A DNA stretch of 64,000 bases from Sepiola atlantica (GCA_963556195.1 OY744525.1:53840446-53904445); one strand, 5' to 3'. Shown: positions 18,820-29,630, counted from the stretch's first letter. Numbers and translations: made by a program. Notes: generated from the letters alone by a model not told the origin.

Positions 18820-21345
18820 TTTTTGCCAAATTAATTGAATTAAACATGGGAATGTTTTATGTCGAACTCGGGAACCTGGGCAGAATTTCGAACTGAACTC
18901 TTTATTTAATCCATGTGGGTATATTGTTCTTGTTCTGTCATCCATAACCAGGTAAAAATCTTAACTAAGAACCTTTACTTAATCTTTATTTAATCCATGT
19001 GGGTAGATTGTTCTTGTTCTGTCATCCATGACCAGGTAGAAATCTTAACTAAAAAGCATTACTTAATCTTTATTTAATCTATGTGGGTAGATTGTTCTTG
19101 TTCTGTCATCCATGACCAGGTAGAAATCTTTACTAAGAACCTTTACTTAATCTTTATTTAATCTATGTGGGTAGATTGTTTTTGTTCTGTCATCCATGAC
19201 CAGGTAGAAATCTTAACTAAGAACCTTTACTTAATCTTTATTTAATCTATGTGGGTAGATTGTTCTTGTTCTGTCATCCATGACCAGGTAGAAATCTTTA
19301 CTAAGAACCTTTACTTAATCTTTATTTAATCTATGTGGGTAGATTGTTTTTGTTCTGTCATCCATGACCAGGTAGAAATCTTAACTAAGAACCTTTACTT
19401 AATCTTTATTTAATCTATGTGGGTAGATTGTTCTTGTTCTGTCATCCATGACCAGGTAGAAATCTTTACTAAGAACCTTTACTTAATCTTTATTTAATCT
19501 ATGTGGGTAGATTGTTTTTGTTCTGTCATCCATGACCAGGTAGAAATCTTAACTAAGAACCTTTACTTAATCTTTATTTAATCCATGTGGGTAGATTGTT
19601 CTTGTTCTGTCATCCATGACCAGGTAGAAATCTTAACTAAGAACCTTTACTTAATCTTTATTTAATCTATGTGGGTAGATTGTTTTTGTTCTGTCATCCA
19701 TGACCAGGTAGAAATCTTAACTAAAAAGCATTACTTAATCTTTATTTAATCTATGTGGGTAGATTGTTCTTGTTCTGTCATCCATGACCAGGTAGAAATC
19801 TTTACTAAGAACCTTTACTTAATCTTTATTTAATCTATGTGGGTAGATTGTTTTTGTTCTGTCATCCATGACCAGGTAGAAATCTTAACTAAAAAGCATT
19901 ACTTAATCTTTATTTAATCTATGTGGGTAGATTGTTCTTGTTCTGTCATCCATGACCAGGTAGAAATCTTTACTAAGAACCTTTACTTAATCTTTATTTA
20001 ATCTATGTGGGTAGATTGTTTTTGTTCTGTCATCCATGACCAGGTAGAAATCTTAACTAAGAACCTTTACTTAATCTTTATTTAATCTATGTGGGTAGAT
20101 TGTTCTTGTTCTGTCATCCATGACCAGGTAGAAATCTTTACTAAGAACCTTTACTTAATCTTTATTTAATCTATGTGGGTAGATTGTTTTTGTTCTGTCA
20201 TCCATGACCAGGTAGAAATCTTAACTAAGAACCTTTACTTAATCTTTATTTAATCCATGTGGGTAGATTGTTCTTGTTCTGTCATCCATGACCAGGTAGA
20301 AATCTTAACTAAGAACCTTTACTTAATCTTTATTTAATCTATGTGGGTAGATTGTTTTTGTTCTGTCATCCATGACCAGGTAGAAATCTTAACTAAAAAG
20401 CATTACTTAATCTTTATTTAATCCATGTGGGTAGATTGTTCTTGTTCTGTCATCCATGACCAGGTAGAAATCTTAACTAAGAACCTTTACTTAATCTTTA
20501 TTTAATCTATGTGGGTAGATTGTTTTTGTTCTGTCATCCATGACCAGGTAGAAATCTTTACTAAGAACCTTTACTTAATCTTTATTTAATCTATGTGGGT
20601 AGATTGTTCTTGTTCTGTCATCCATGACCAGGTAGAAATCTTTACTAAGAACCTTTACTTAATCTTTATTTAATCTATGTGGGTAGATTGTTTTTGTTCT
20701 GTCATCCATGACCAGGTAGAAATCTTAACTAAAAAGCATTACTTAATCTTTATTTAATCTATGTGGGTAGATTGTTCTTGTTCTGTCATCCATGACCAGG
20801 TAGAAATCTTTACTAAGAACCTTTACTTAATCTTTATTTAATCTATGTGGGTAGATTGTTTTTGTTCTGTCATCCATGACCAGGTAGAAATCTTAACTAA
20901 GAACCTTTACTTAATCTTTATTTAATCTATGTGGGTAGATTGTTCTTGTTCTGTCATCCATGACCAGGTAGAAATCTTTACTAAGAACCTTTACTTAATC
21001 TTTATTTAATCTATGTGGGTAGATTGTTTTTGTTCTGTCATCCATGACCAGGTAGAAATCTTAACTAAGAACCTTTACTTAATCTTTATTTAATCCATGT
21101 GGGTAGATTGTTCTTGTTCTGTCATCCATGACCAGGTAGAAATCTTAACTAAGAACCTTTACTTAATCTTTATTTAATCCATGTGGGTAGATTATTCTTG
21201 TTCTGTCAGGCATGACTGGATAAAAGTGTTAATTTGTGATTCTTAGTTATTATCGATCTAGTAAGGATTGAACTTTCAACTTCCGGGAGACTGTAACTTA
21301 GAACCGATTGTTAACTAACGCTATTACCTGTTACAACACATGTCC
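18820..21345 (-). mobile_element. tRNA-SINE whose interior has become a satellite array
   Basis: Left of the array (18858-18898) the sequence TATGTCGAACTCGGGAACCT ... AATTTCGAACTGAACTC matches the reverse of the SINE 3' region at 62915-62960. Right of the array (21219-21330), TTAGTTATTATCGATCTAGT AAGGATTGAACTTTCAACTT matches the reverse of the SINE head with its box B. Thus one minus-strand SINE copy is split by, and continuous with, the 84-bp tandem repeats. Confidence 0.8.
18899..21218. repeat. 84-bp satellite, about 28 copies, with higher-order structure
   Basis: TCTTTATTTAAT begins a unit at 18899 and then every 84 bp (18983, 19067, 19151 ... 21167), 27 full units plus a diverged last one. 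Variant sites alternate: units with GATTGTTCTTG alternate with units with GATTGTTTTTG, so a 168-bp dimer is the basic higher-order unit. Rarer variants (AATCCATG instead of AATCTATG in units 1, 2, 9, 17, 19, 27 and 28; AAAAAGCATT in units 2, 10, 12, 18 and 22) recur in blocks of 8-10 units. There is no coding capacity. Confidence 0.97.
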
Positions 21346-21356
21346 ATGTAAACACT

Positions 21357-22050
21357 TCTAGGTACTACTCCAGATGAAATGCCTAATTTTCGTGACTGCT
21401 CGGCAGCAACGATTGGGCAGGTCGCGGAAGCGCCCGAGAGCTGCCGAGACGAAAACGAGGCTGAAGCAGAGCTGATCGATCGGGTTGCTGCCAATCATCT
21501 AGCTCAGCACAACAAAACAAGCGGTAGGAAGACCTTTCGAACCGGCTGCAAACGTATCCGTAAACCCTGACCCTCGACGAGAAAATATATGAATTTCCCC
21601 CCTCCCCCAAAAAAAACTTGCCTAAATATCCTAAGAAAAATAACATACTTCTTTGTTTTATGTAAAAAAAAGACAAAAAAAAAATTGCCTAAATACTGTA
21701 AAAGAAATAGCATTTACTTCTTTGATTTATGTAAAAAAAGACAAAAAAAAAAATTAATATGGTTCATTTTGCCCACGAAAAATTAAAAAAAAAAAGTTTA
21801 TTTATAGTTCTTCAGCTATGGTTTGTTCATTTTTTTTTTTTCATTCTTTTCAAATATATGTATGTTTTTCTTTCGTATTCTTCGTCTTATACTGTCGTCT
21901 GCCACTCTTCCATTTTTACGACTTTCAGTTTTGCTTCAGCCTCGTTTTCATCTCGGCAGCTCTCGGGCGCTTCCGCGACCTGCCCGATCGTTGCCGCAGA
22001 GCAGTCACGGAAATTAGGCACTTCATCTGGAGTAGTACCCACTTCTAGAA
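21357..22050. mobile_element. Inverted-repeat element with GC-rich arms
   Basis: The left arm (about 21357-21475) and right arm (about 21928-22050) are inverted copies about 120 bp long, sharing GGTACTACTCCAGATGAA, CGTGACTGCTC, GGGCAGGTCGCGGAAGCGCC and GAGAGCTGCCGAGA. They enclose an AT-rich centre of about 450 bp. The arms lie beside SINE sequence on both sides. It resembles in design the fold-back element at 24459-25005, with which it shares CGCCCGAGAG. Confidence 0.8.
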
Positions 22051-22149
22051 TGAGTTTTGGGAGCCTTAAACCTAATGGTAATACTATCAGAATGTTTAGC
22101 ATTGTGAAATAATGCACTTGAGGTTGTGTTCATGTGTAAATTTTTTTAT

Positions 22150-22205
22150 ATACTAGTGAGTCATCACTTATCAAGGCCCACATGCCACTCGAGGATAAGG
22201 GTTAA
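22150..22205. repeat. Short dispersed repeat, second copy
   Basis: AGTGAGTCATCACTTATCAA, GGCCCACATGCCACTCGAGG, ATAAGGGTTAA matches 9329-9386. Confidence 0.7.
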
Positions 22206-22209
22206 CCCT

Positions 22210-22529
22210 CTTAGCGCAGGTGTCACAAAATTGAGACAAATCTACCACCTCTAATAGCAGACGATACAACATGCGTATTGGCAGCTGTGTTCGTGTTCGT
22301 GACGTCATGGGGAATCATTTAGTCACATTTTACAATTTATTTTTATAGTCTTACGTATATGTCATATACATTGTTTGAGTATACAATGAAAGGTTAAGCT
22401 TACAGAGTCATTTTAAAAATAGGTGTAAAACATCATTTTTCTACAAAGAAAATTCAGTGCTCAGAGGGTTAATGAGATTATCAATTGGATGTAGAACAAT
22501 AGGAGAATTGGAAGCAATGGGTCAAAAGG
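22210..22529. other. Unassigned
   Basis: No feature recognised between the dispersed repeat and the LINE. Confidence 0.4.
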
Positions 22530-23285
22530 GATGCATTTCATTTTTTTTTTTATTATGGAAATCGCTCCAGACAAGGCATGAAGCCACTAAAAGAGCTAAA
22601 AAAAAAGTACTACTTCAAGGTTAAAATCTAGCCAACGATAAGTGTTATATGGATAGATTCCGACCCCGAAAACAGCAATTCTTGCCCCTTTGTCAGAAAC
22701 ATCGTTCACGGAATGTGAGGACTACAGGACAAAATAAGAAAGCAAGAGTAAACACAAGATCCACTTTCTACTCTTGACAAGTATTTGCTAACATTGGACT
22801 TGAAGACGATTATGTTACAGGCAGAAGGGAAGCAATCCTGTGGTATTGTGTTCCACGGATGGGAAGTTCTTGGGAAGAAGCTCTGTTCATGGAAGTTCCG
22901 TTTGGTTTTCGGAACACAGAGGGAGAAAGGAAAGTTCTTTGCAACGGTGGTAGATAGACGAGTTCTTGCTGTGAATGTTTTACAGGATGGGGGGAGCCAG
23001 GGATTGGAGCTCAGTCGAGCACCTACCATGGAAATAACGATAGAGTAGAGAAAGACTAGCAATGTCTCTTCTCTGAAAGAAGGACTGTAGGAAAAAGGAG
23101 AAATCATGCCCCACAAAGTTATGAAGTTGGTTTTGTACTGTCAAAGCGAGAAAGGGTGCTCTGAACGGCACCACCCCAGATGAGGCAGCAGGGCTCCATC
23201 TTACGACATATCTGACTCTTATACACGTAGAAGATTGCATCAGGAGACAGGTACCTTCTAGAGCAGTAGAATGATCCAATCATTT
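22530..23285 (-). pseudogene. CR1-like LINE 3' half with 3'UTR
   Basis: On the minus strand the coding remnants include SFFPRTSHPWNTIPQDCFPS, ACNIIVFKSNVSKYLSRVES and, further upstream, short pieces of the RT thumb (CTIYKSQI-like, LLYRYFHGRCSTEL). The 3'UTR follows to about 22545 and ends in AGCTC...TGGAAATCGCTCCAGAC reversed plus a poly(T/A) run. Its tail recurs at 13700, 14138 and 27717. Several frameshifts make it non-functional. Confidence 0.75.
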
Positions 23286-23289
23286 TAGT

Positions 23290-24398
23290 GGTTTGCATTC
23301 AGGGATATATTCCCCTCCCTGATTTTTTAGATCTTTTGGAAAATACCATTCAAAAGATAGTCACTGGAGATGGGAGACAAGATTCTTTCCGGAAAAAGTA
23401 ATCTTCCAATTTCAGCAGGAGTTCACCAACTCCAACTTACATAAAAGCTAATTTTAGCATAGACTGTTAAGACCAACTCCTATAATATTATTTGTAACGC
23501 CGAAAACGGTTGTTACACGAAAACCTTTTTTTATAAACAAACAACGAAATATGTTTATTTAAGTTACCTACACCGTTGAGTGTAGGTTGGAGAAAGTTGG
23601 ACTGTGTCCGAGTGAAGAAAGAAATAATGTCAGAAAGTTCGGCTGCCGCTTTTCTTCGAGCTGTATTTCTTTCAGTAGAAAATAGCTTTGCTCGGCTGTC
23701 AAGTGGATAGAGGCAGGAGAGAAGATATCGACGTCTTTCTTGGCTGGTGCCGGAGAACACCGAAGGGGCTGAAGTAGTCCTTCAGGGTACAGATGAAATT
23801 AATGCGCCCTGTAAGCTGATTGGCTATCATATGACTCAACTACCTCACAGGGGCTGCTCTCCGCATGAAAAAATAAATATTAATGTTTGACTGCTATAAA
23901 TGTGTCTGTGTGCGTTTACTGCACAGGTCCGTGATTATTAGCTCGTTGTGCTTTGTTGTTCGATTCTGACATCGGTCACAGTGTCAATTGGGTGGTTTCC
24001 ATCATTGCTGCAACAGAAAAATTCTCCCTCTAAATGAAATCGCAACTCTAGTTTAAAACAAGTAATAGTTTTTTTGTTGGAGATTACAATGGTACTCGTT
24101 CGTTTGAACAACAGATTTGCCAAATGAGAGATTTTTAACCCGACCAAATCAAGAGACGAGTCCAAGGGCCCATCTTGCTTGACAAGGCACACAGATCCAA
24201 CTGACTGTCAACATCCAGAAAAACAAACTGATTGTCCCACGCCCAGAGAGCTGGTTCTAACTGACGACCTATTCTTCCCATAGGCTGGAATATATGTACT
24301 TTTGACCGGAAATCTTAGATTCCGGTATTTTTCTTAGTCATCCCCATTCGACCATCCAGAGACTGATCACTCGAGATAATGGTCAGCCTTATCCATAA
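23290..24398. other. Unclassified, possible LTR-like sequence
   Basis: From about 23490 (TGTAACGCCGAAAACGG) the composition is less AT-rich. A TATAAA-like box (GCTATAAATGTGTC) near 23895 is followed about 30 bp later by GTGCGTTTACTGCACAGG, as in an LTR promoter. No paired LTR or internal gene was found, so the assignment is tentative. Confidence 0.3.
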
Positions 24399-24458
24399 AC
24401 ATCAAACAGAGGTGGATGATGATAACATACATGCAACATGAAATTGCCTTAGAGTATT

Positions 24459-25005
24459 TGGTACTGATATCGATCCTGACCCAGTTTTCGTGAGGTTCGA
24501 CTTGAAAGCGTTCGGCTGTCCTACGCAAACGCCCGAGAGTTGACGAGCCGAATGGTACCAGACGACAATTTTGATACGGTGCTGCGTCCTGTGATTGTAA
24601 GTTATATTTTCAATAAATTTTCTAAAAGAAACAACAAAAAAAACAAAACAAGCAAAACATAGCGAAGTTACTGTTATCAAATAAATTTTTTTTTTATTTT
24701 GATACGTTGCTGCGTCCTATAATTTTTAGTTATAGTTGCAAGAAATTTTTTAAACAACAAAACAAATAAAACAAGCAAAACAGAGCGAAATTACTGTTAT
24801 CAAATAAATATTTTTTAACCCTAACCCTAACAACAAAAAAAACAAAACAAGCAAAACATTATTATCATAGGACGCAGCACCGTATCAAAATTGTCGTCTG
24901 GTACAAATCGGCTCGTCAACTCTTGGGCGTTTGCGTAGGACAGCCGAACGCTTCCGAGTCGAACCTCACGAAAACTGGGTCAGGATCGATATCAGTACCG
25001 AGTAT
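24459..25005. mobile_element. Fold-back element with internal duplication and telomere-like motif
   Basis: The left arm (24459-24598) and right arm (about 24868-25005) are inverted copies of about 140 bp (GATATCGATCCTGACCCAG, GAGGTTCGACT, CTGTCCTACGCAAACGC, GACGACAATTTTGATACGG). Inside, the segment starting GATACG.TGCTGCGTCCT occurs twice in direct orientation 128 bp apart (24573 and 24701). AACCCTAACCCTAAC, two and a half TTAGGG units, lies at 24819-24833. Confidence 0.85.
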
Positions 25006-25657
25006 TTTTATACAGATAATTTATATATAAAAAATTAAATTACTTGCGTAATTCTATGATTTTATATGAATATTTTAGTAATATATCTAGATAAATAGCG
25101 AGTGCGAACACTGGTGAAGCATAATTTTTTACGTCATTTTTGATAGAGGGTGTACACTAGTATTGTAAAAATGTATCGTTATTGGCGTATCTGCACTAAA
25201 ATTGATCGATTTCAAAAATAAAATGGCATTCTTTTTGTTAGGTGGCGACATATTAAATAATACTTTAAAATATATATATTTTTATTAAAGGTAAGTTACT
25301 TTATACTCAAATGCTGAAGTTATCTCCCTTGCTTCAAAGAGATTTGACGAAGAGTTATGTGCCCCTGCAGTGGGCCCGATGATAATGGAAAACATTCAAT
25401 GGACGTTCGCTCAGCGACATACAATTAAATCTATTCTTATTTCATTTTCAGTTGTATTGATATAATAAATAAATTGTTGATTTGTTACAGAATCGTTTTC
25501 ATTATTTCTTCATATTTGTGTCTTACCACTCACAAAATACAACTTTATTTCACTTTTTGTAACATTGCGTTTAGAGTTCTTTGAATTCCATTAGATAGCA
25601 CATCATTTTCTCATGAACAGAAAACGGCTCAGTCTCTCTCATTAACAGATAAGTATT
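25006..25657. other. AT-rich with a short dispersed phrase
   Basis: TTTTTGATAGAGGGTGTACACTAGTATT (in pieces) near 25136-25165 recurs at about 36690-36720. ATTATTTCTTCATATT and TGTCTTACCACTCACAAA near 25510-25535 recur at about 49980-50010. No gene. Confidence 0.5.
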
Positions 25658-25850
25658 GGGTTGGCAACTAAGTTCTTGCCGTTTTTTTTTATTTCGTAAT
25701 CTATTTTTTTTCGAAAACTCTATTTTGGAATCTATCTTATTTTTGTTTTCGAGTTAATTTAACTTAATTTCTGTTTATTTTCAGATCATTAAAATGCAAT
25801 ATCAATGAACAATTTCGACATCTTTTCTGCTTTTATTTTTTTACTAGCCG
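25656..25850 (+). mobile_element. Truncated mariner end
   Basis: TATTGGGTTGGCAACTAAGT followed by TCTTGCCG and a T-run is the terminal inverted repeat of mariner transposons, preceded by TA. About 190 bp further on the similarity stops at ACTAGCCGGGATACCCGGCG, the start of another dispersed repeat. The transposase gene is missing. Confidence 0.75.
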
Positions 25851-26605
25851 GGATACCCGGCGTTGTCCAGGCAATAAAAACACTAAATAGAAGAAGTTAA
25901 ATAGTGTGTGTAACATCTTTATATTAAAACTTCTATCTCTCACCCTTTCTCTCTATCTGCCTTTTTATCCTTCTCTCTTTCCCTCTCCCACATTTTTCCT
26001 CTCCCCAACCTTTTCTTTCTCCTTTGCAGAGCCCATTCCTTTCTCTTATTTTAATGCTCATTTCCTAATTTCTTGCCCCCACCCCCCTCAATTTCAACAT
26101 ATTAAGAAGATATGTAATGTTGATGAAGTCAACAGTCCAAAGAGAGTTAATATATGCCAGTTACCAAAAGTAATACTGTAATCTTACAATTTTTGATCCC
26201 GGACACCCTCAAGTTCAAAAAATGGTCCTGATCAATTACTAATTTCTTGTCGCCACCCCACATTTCACAATAATATAAAGATAAATCATTTTGATAAAGA
26301 CAATCGTCCAAAGAGATTTAATATATACCACTTACCAAAAGTAATACTCTACTCTTACCATTTTTGATACCTGGCAACATCGAGTAGAACAAATGATCCC
26401 GGTCAATTCTTAATTTATTGCACCCTTCCCAAACGTCCGACTGCTTCTCATACCATCTGACTCGGACTCATTCACATATATCATTTTGTGTCAAATAGAT
26501 TTGTTTTATTAGATATTAAAATATGTCCTCAAATAGCGGACACATGTCACATATATCGTTTTTGGTCAGATTGATTTGTTTTATTAGATATACACCCAAG
26601 AGGCA
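25846..26605. repeat. Dispersed element with local direct duplications
   Basis: It opens with ACTAGCCGGGATACCCGGCG TTGTCCAGGC, a motif also present in reverse at 46705-46735. A unit of about 170 bp (CTAATTTCTTG.C.CCACCC ... TCCAAAGAGA.TTAATATAT.CC) is repeated from 26065 and 26237, with a partial third at 26406. A second local duplication of about 100 bp (ACATATATC.TTTT, GATTTGTTTTATTAGATAT) covers 26475-26595. Confidence 0.65.
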
Positions 26606-26625
26606 GAATCAATCGCACTTCTCTG

Positions 26626-26830
26626 CTACGTACATATGGAATTTTCTGTTTCGTATAACGAAAAGATGATTATTATTGGTCTTAGTCTTGAAAAAAAAAC
26701 AAGGCTATAAGTAGGAGGAAAACAGTCAGCAGGAAGGGAGTTCCACAAGCCTGCAATTCTTGAAAAGAAGCTATTTGAATAGGAAGCTGTATTACAATGC
26801 GGTATCAAAACAGCGAATTGACCAATGAGT
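26626..26830 (-). pseudogene. LINE C-terminal fragment
   Basis: MIPHCNTASYSNSFFSRIAG and LWNSLPADCFP match the conserved FF.R...LWNSLP segment near the end of jockey/CR1-like RTs. The rest is missing. Confidence 0.6.
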
Positions 26831-27539
26831 CAAACGAGCTGGAACAAAGGAAGCAGGGAATTGATTTGCATTGGATTTGTACGGTTTTGGATGCGAATTG
26901 ACCTCTTAGGTAAAATCTTTAGTTGAGCCCTAGGTTCTTCTTATTTCTGCATGACTAGCATACTTTGTTGAGGTAACTCAAGCGTGTCCAATATGTGGGA
27001 AAATATCATTTTACCCAAATCCAGTTTTTTCTTTTTATACTCAAGTCCGATACCATTGCATTTTTATTACAGTTGGATTGTAATGAATATATCTTTTTTT
27101 CAGAATTTTTGAGATGAGGATTGATAACTAGTATTATTTAGATTATCTTTGAACTAATATTTTCATAAATGGATTTTTAACCAACACTGTTAACCATTAT
27201 GTCACATGTTCAATTCCAGTATGGATTTTGGGAGTCTTACACCTATTCTTGTCTAAATATGTAGTAGTACTATTTATTACTACAGAATTCTCGCTTCGCA
27301 ACTCTCAAAAAATCCAACGGAAAATGATTTGCTTTTGAATATTTACTTTTCGTAGTGCACCGTTGAGGGATGCATTTCCAAGATTAATCAAACTGGTTTC
27401 TTTTTCTGTTTCTTTTTTTTTCTTTGTTTTTGTTTTTGAAATGAAAATAGATAAATAAATTTTCTTTAAATTTAAAAAAATAAAAATAAAAGTTTTTACG
27501 AAAATTTTTTTAAAAATTAACTGCCAAGATCGTCGAACC
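26831..27539. other. Unassigned with a degraded SINE fragment
   Basis: About 27110-27260 contains GAGATGAGGATTGATAACTA, TTCAATTCCAGTATGGATTTTGG and GTCTTACACCTATTCTTGT, which match in reverse the 3' and upstream parts of the tRNA-SINE. The remainder is AT-rich and unrecognised. Confidence 0.45.
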
Positions 27540-28195
27540 AAAATCAATGTCGTGGAAGAGTCTGGTTGCTCTAGTCTAAATCGTTTGAGATGGTCTGGTC
27601 ACGTAAGGATGAGCGACCAGTTTTATCCCAAGAAAATATTTTATTTCGAACTGAATGTGGGAGCTAGGAGGGTTGGAAGACAAAAGAAGTGGTACAGGGA
27701 TTATTTGAAGGAAAGTAGAAAGTGGACCTTAGGTTTACTTTCGCCAGCCTCGTAACTCTCGCTTCCCTTATTTGTTCCTGTAGTCCTCACATTCCATGAA
27801 CAATTCTTCGGAATCTATTCATCTAACACTGATTGTTGATTAGTTATTGACCTTGAAGTAGTTTTGTTTTTTTTTAGCTCCTTACATCAAGTAGATTCAT
27901 GCTTTGTCTGGAGCGATTTCCATACAAAATAAAGGTGTGAATTTGATCACACAACATGGAAAAGCGAATGACCTCGGGAGAACGGAGTGGAGGAATGGAA
28001 TAAAGAGTGGTGTGGAAAGATTTGAAAGTGAATTGCATCATCACGCTGAAGAACCGAGAGCAGCAAGAATAATGCGCCGTGAAAATCAATTGCCAAACGA
28101 TAATGCATGCCCGATTTGTGATAGGATGTGTGGATCTCGAATTGGACTGTTTTCTCATATGAAAACCCACAAATGGAGCCCCTGAAAACCCGTAT
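27540..28195 (+). pseudogene. RTE-type LINE 3' end, interrupted by a second insertion
   Basis: The first part (27549-27716) reads VEESGCSSLNRLRWSGHVRM and GARRVGRQKKWYRDYLKES, the usual C-terminal region of RTE-like RTs. After a foreign stretch the LINE resumes: SGVERFESELHHHAEEPRAA, RRENQLPNDNACPICDRMCG, SRIGLFSHMKTHK. This is the terminal C2H2 finger (C-x2-C ... H-x3-H) of these LINEs, followed by a stop at 28183-28185. Confidence 0.85.
27717..27927 (+). mobile_element. CR1-like LINE 3'UTR nested in the RTE LINE
   Basis: GTAGAAAGTGGACCTTAGG ... TGTAGTCCTCACATTCCATG ... CTTACATCAAGTAGATTCAT ... GGAGCGATTTCCAT is, in this orientation, the same roughly 210-bp 3' region found at 22545-22770 on the minus strand. 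It separates the two halves of the RTE coding remnant, so it inserted later as a heavily 5'-truncated LINE copy. Confidence 0.75.
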
Positions 28196-28288
28196 ACTCG
28201 ATTCGAGTGACGACCATGATGATGACTACAGAATTAATATAGAACTAGCGTGGCACATGCAAATTTAAGATGTATCCTTCTTCTGTTG

Positions 28289-28858
28289 TATTGGATTGGC
28301 CAAAAAGTTTGTTCGTTTTTTGAATGTCAGCTTTCCGGCCTACTAAAAATCGTTTTATATTCTTATTCTTCAAATACTGTATTTGGTGTAGGAAGTATGT
28401 GGACATTAGTGTTTAATAAGCTTCCGGGTAGAGGAGTTCTTTCATTTTTGCCTGTATTTCAGGCCTGTTAATGGAAGATCAATCAGAGAACTACCAACAT
28501 CTGATCCTTTTTTTTTTTTTACTACAGAAAAGGATAAAAAGCTACAAAAACCTGCATAAAGATATGCCATGTGTATGGGGAGAATGCTGTTACAGAATGG
28601 GTGTGCCAGAAATGGTTTGCTCTATTCCAAAAAGAAAATTTTTTAGTGTGAGATGCTCCTCGCTCTGGCCAACCAAAGATGATCGACAGTGACCAAATGA
28701 AAGCTGTAGTTGAACAAGATTGCCGTTTGACAACTAGACAAATCACAGATTTCCAAATTGAGTGTGGAAAATGAATTGCATAAACTCGGTTATGTTTCTA
28801 AACTTGATATTTGGATTCGCCTTTCCTAAAAAAAAAAAACTTTTTGGCCAACCCAATA
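28289..28858 (+). mobile_element. Internally deleted mariner with both ends
   Basis: The left end TTGGATTGGCCAAAAAGTTT (28291) and right end, whose complement is TTGGGTTGGCCAAAAAGTTT (to 28856), are classic mariner inverted repeats, flanked by the TA target duplication. Inside are transposase N-terminal traces in several frames: KRIKSYKNLHKDMPCVWGEC, PKRKFFSVRCSSLWPTKDD, LGYVSKLDIW. The catalytic DDD domain is absent. At 566 bp between the TA sites it is a non-autonomous deletion derivative. Confidence 0.9.
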
Positions 28859-29160
28859 TACTGCTGGCATGCTTAAAATATTTCCATTCTATTCTATAGA
28901 CGCCGGCACAACACATACTCCACAATATTATTGTACCAATTTTGTTCAAACTGAAACATTAATCTATGTATTCTTGTTAATGTAGTTTTTTAATATATCT
29001 GGTTATGGAGGGGGGGTTATGATATATCTTCATTCTATGGACGTGTGGCGCAAAGTCAGACCCTACAATATTATTGTACCATATTTGCACAGAACAGATA
29101 CTACAAGCTTAGCCAAGAAAGTGTATTTCAGTTTGAAAATCGACAACAGCAGCATCAGAT
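28859..29160. repeat. Dispersed repeat shared with 44690-45090
   Basis: ACAATATTATTGTACCA, GTTCAAACTGAAACAT, TGGTTATGGAGGGGGGG and ACAGATACTACAAGCTTAGC recur in reverse orientation at 44690-45090 (for example GGTTGTACAATAATATCGTG). The element type is unknown. Confidence 0.65.
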
Positions 29161-29311
29161 GAAATGTAAAAATATTTTTTTTTTGCAAGGCCTTCTTTGG
29201 TAATCAGGCGATTCCATCTTTTAAAAAAAATGTGAAGGATGATAGTGTATGTACTAACAAGAAATTGCCTTAGTGTATTATATAGATAATAATAGTAATG
29301 GTTAAAAGCAT

Positions 29312-29630
29312 TGGTTAACAATCTGTTCTTAGTGACAGTTTTCAGGAGGTTGAAGGTTCAATCCTTTCTACAGGCAATAACTAAAAATAGCATAAATTAA
29401 CAATTCTACTCTGTTCTTATTCCATCAGCCGTGACAATCTACCCTCATGGATTAAATAAAGAGTTCAGTTCAAAATTCCATACCGGTTTCTGAGTTCGAC
29501 ACGATACACCTGCAAAAAGTCGGAGTTTACACCGGCTGAAACGAGAATATCTCGACCAAGATGCGAATAGTAATCTAAATAATACAAAATCTTTTTCCAT
29601 GTAAAAAAAAAAAAAAAAAAAAAAAAAATG
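29312..29630 (+). mobile_element. tRNA-headed SINE with poly(A)
   Basis: The head contains a box-B-like GGTTGAAGGTTCAATCC at 29350. The body carries CTACCCTCATGGATTAAATA AAGAGTTCAGTTC, GAGTTCGACACGATACACCT and GAAACGAGAATATCTCGACC, then AATAATACAAA. It ends in a run of 27 A at 29602-29628. It is the same family as 61350 and 62660. Confidence 0.8.

Noticed and set aside
18899..21218. Regularly spaced repeats suggestive of a CRISPR array
   Set aside because: The units are contiguous 84-bp monomers without unique spacers, inside eukaryotic SINE sequence.
21383..21676. Possible protein gene with polybasic or poly-Phe segments
   Set aside because: It overlaps the inverted-repeat arm and poly(A/T) runs; the mirrored arm gives the same peptides in other frames.
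23490..24012. Solo LTR beginning TGTAACG and ending AACA
   Set aside because: No flanking target duplication was found and no partner LTR or internal gene; kept only as an unclassified region.
24819..24833. Chromosome end
   Set aside because: Only two and a half TTAGGG units, internal to a fold-back element.
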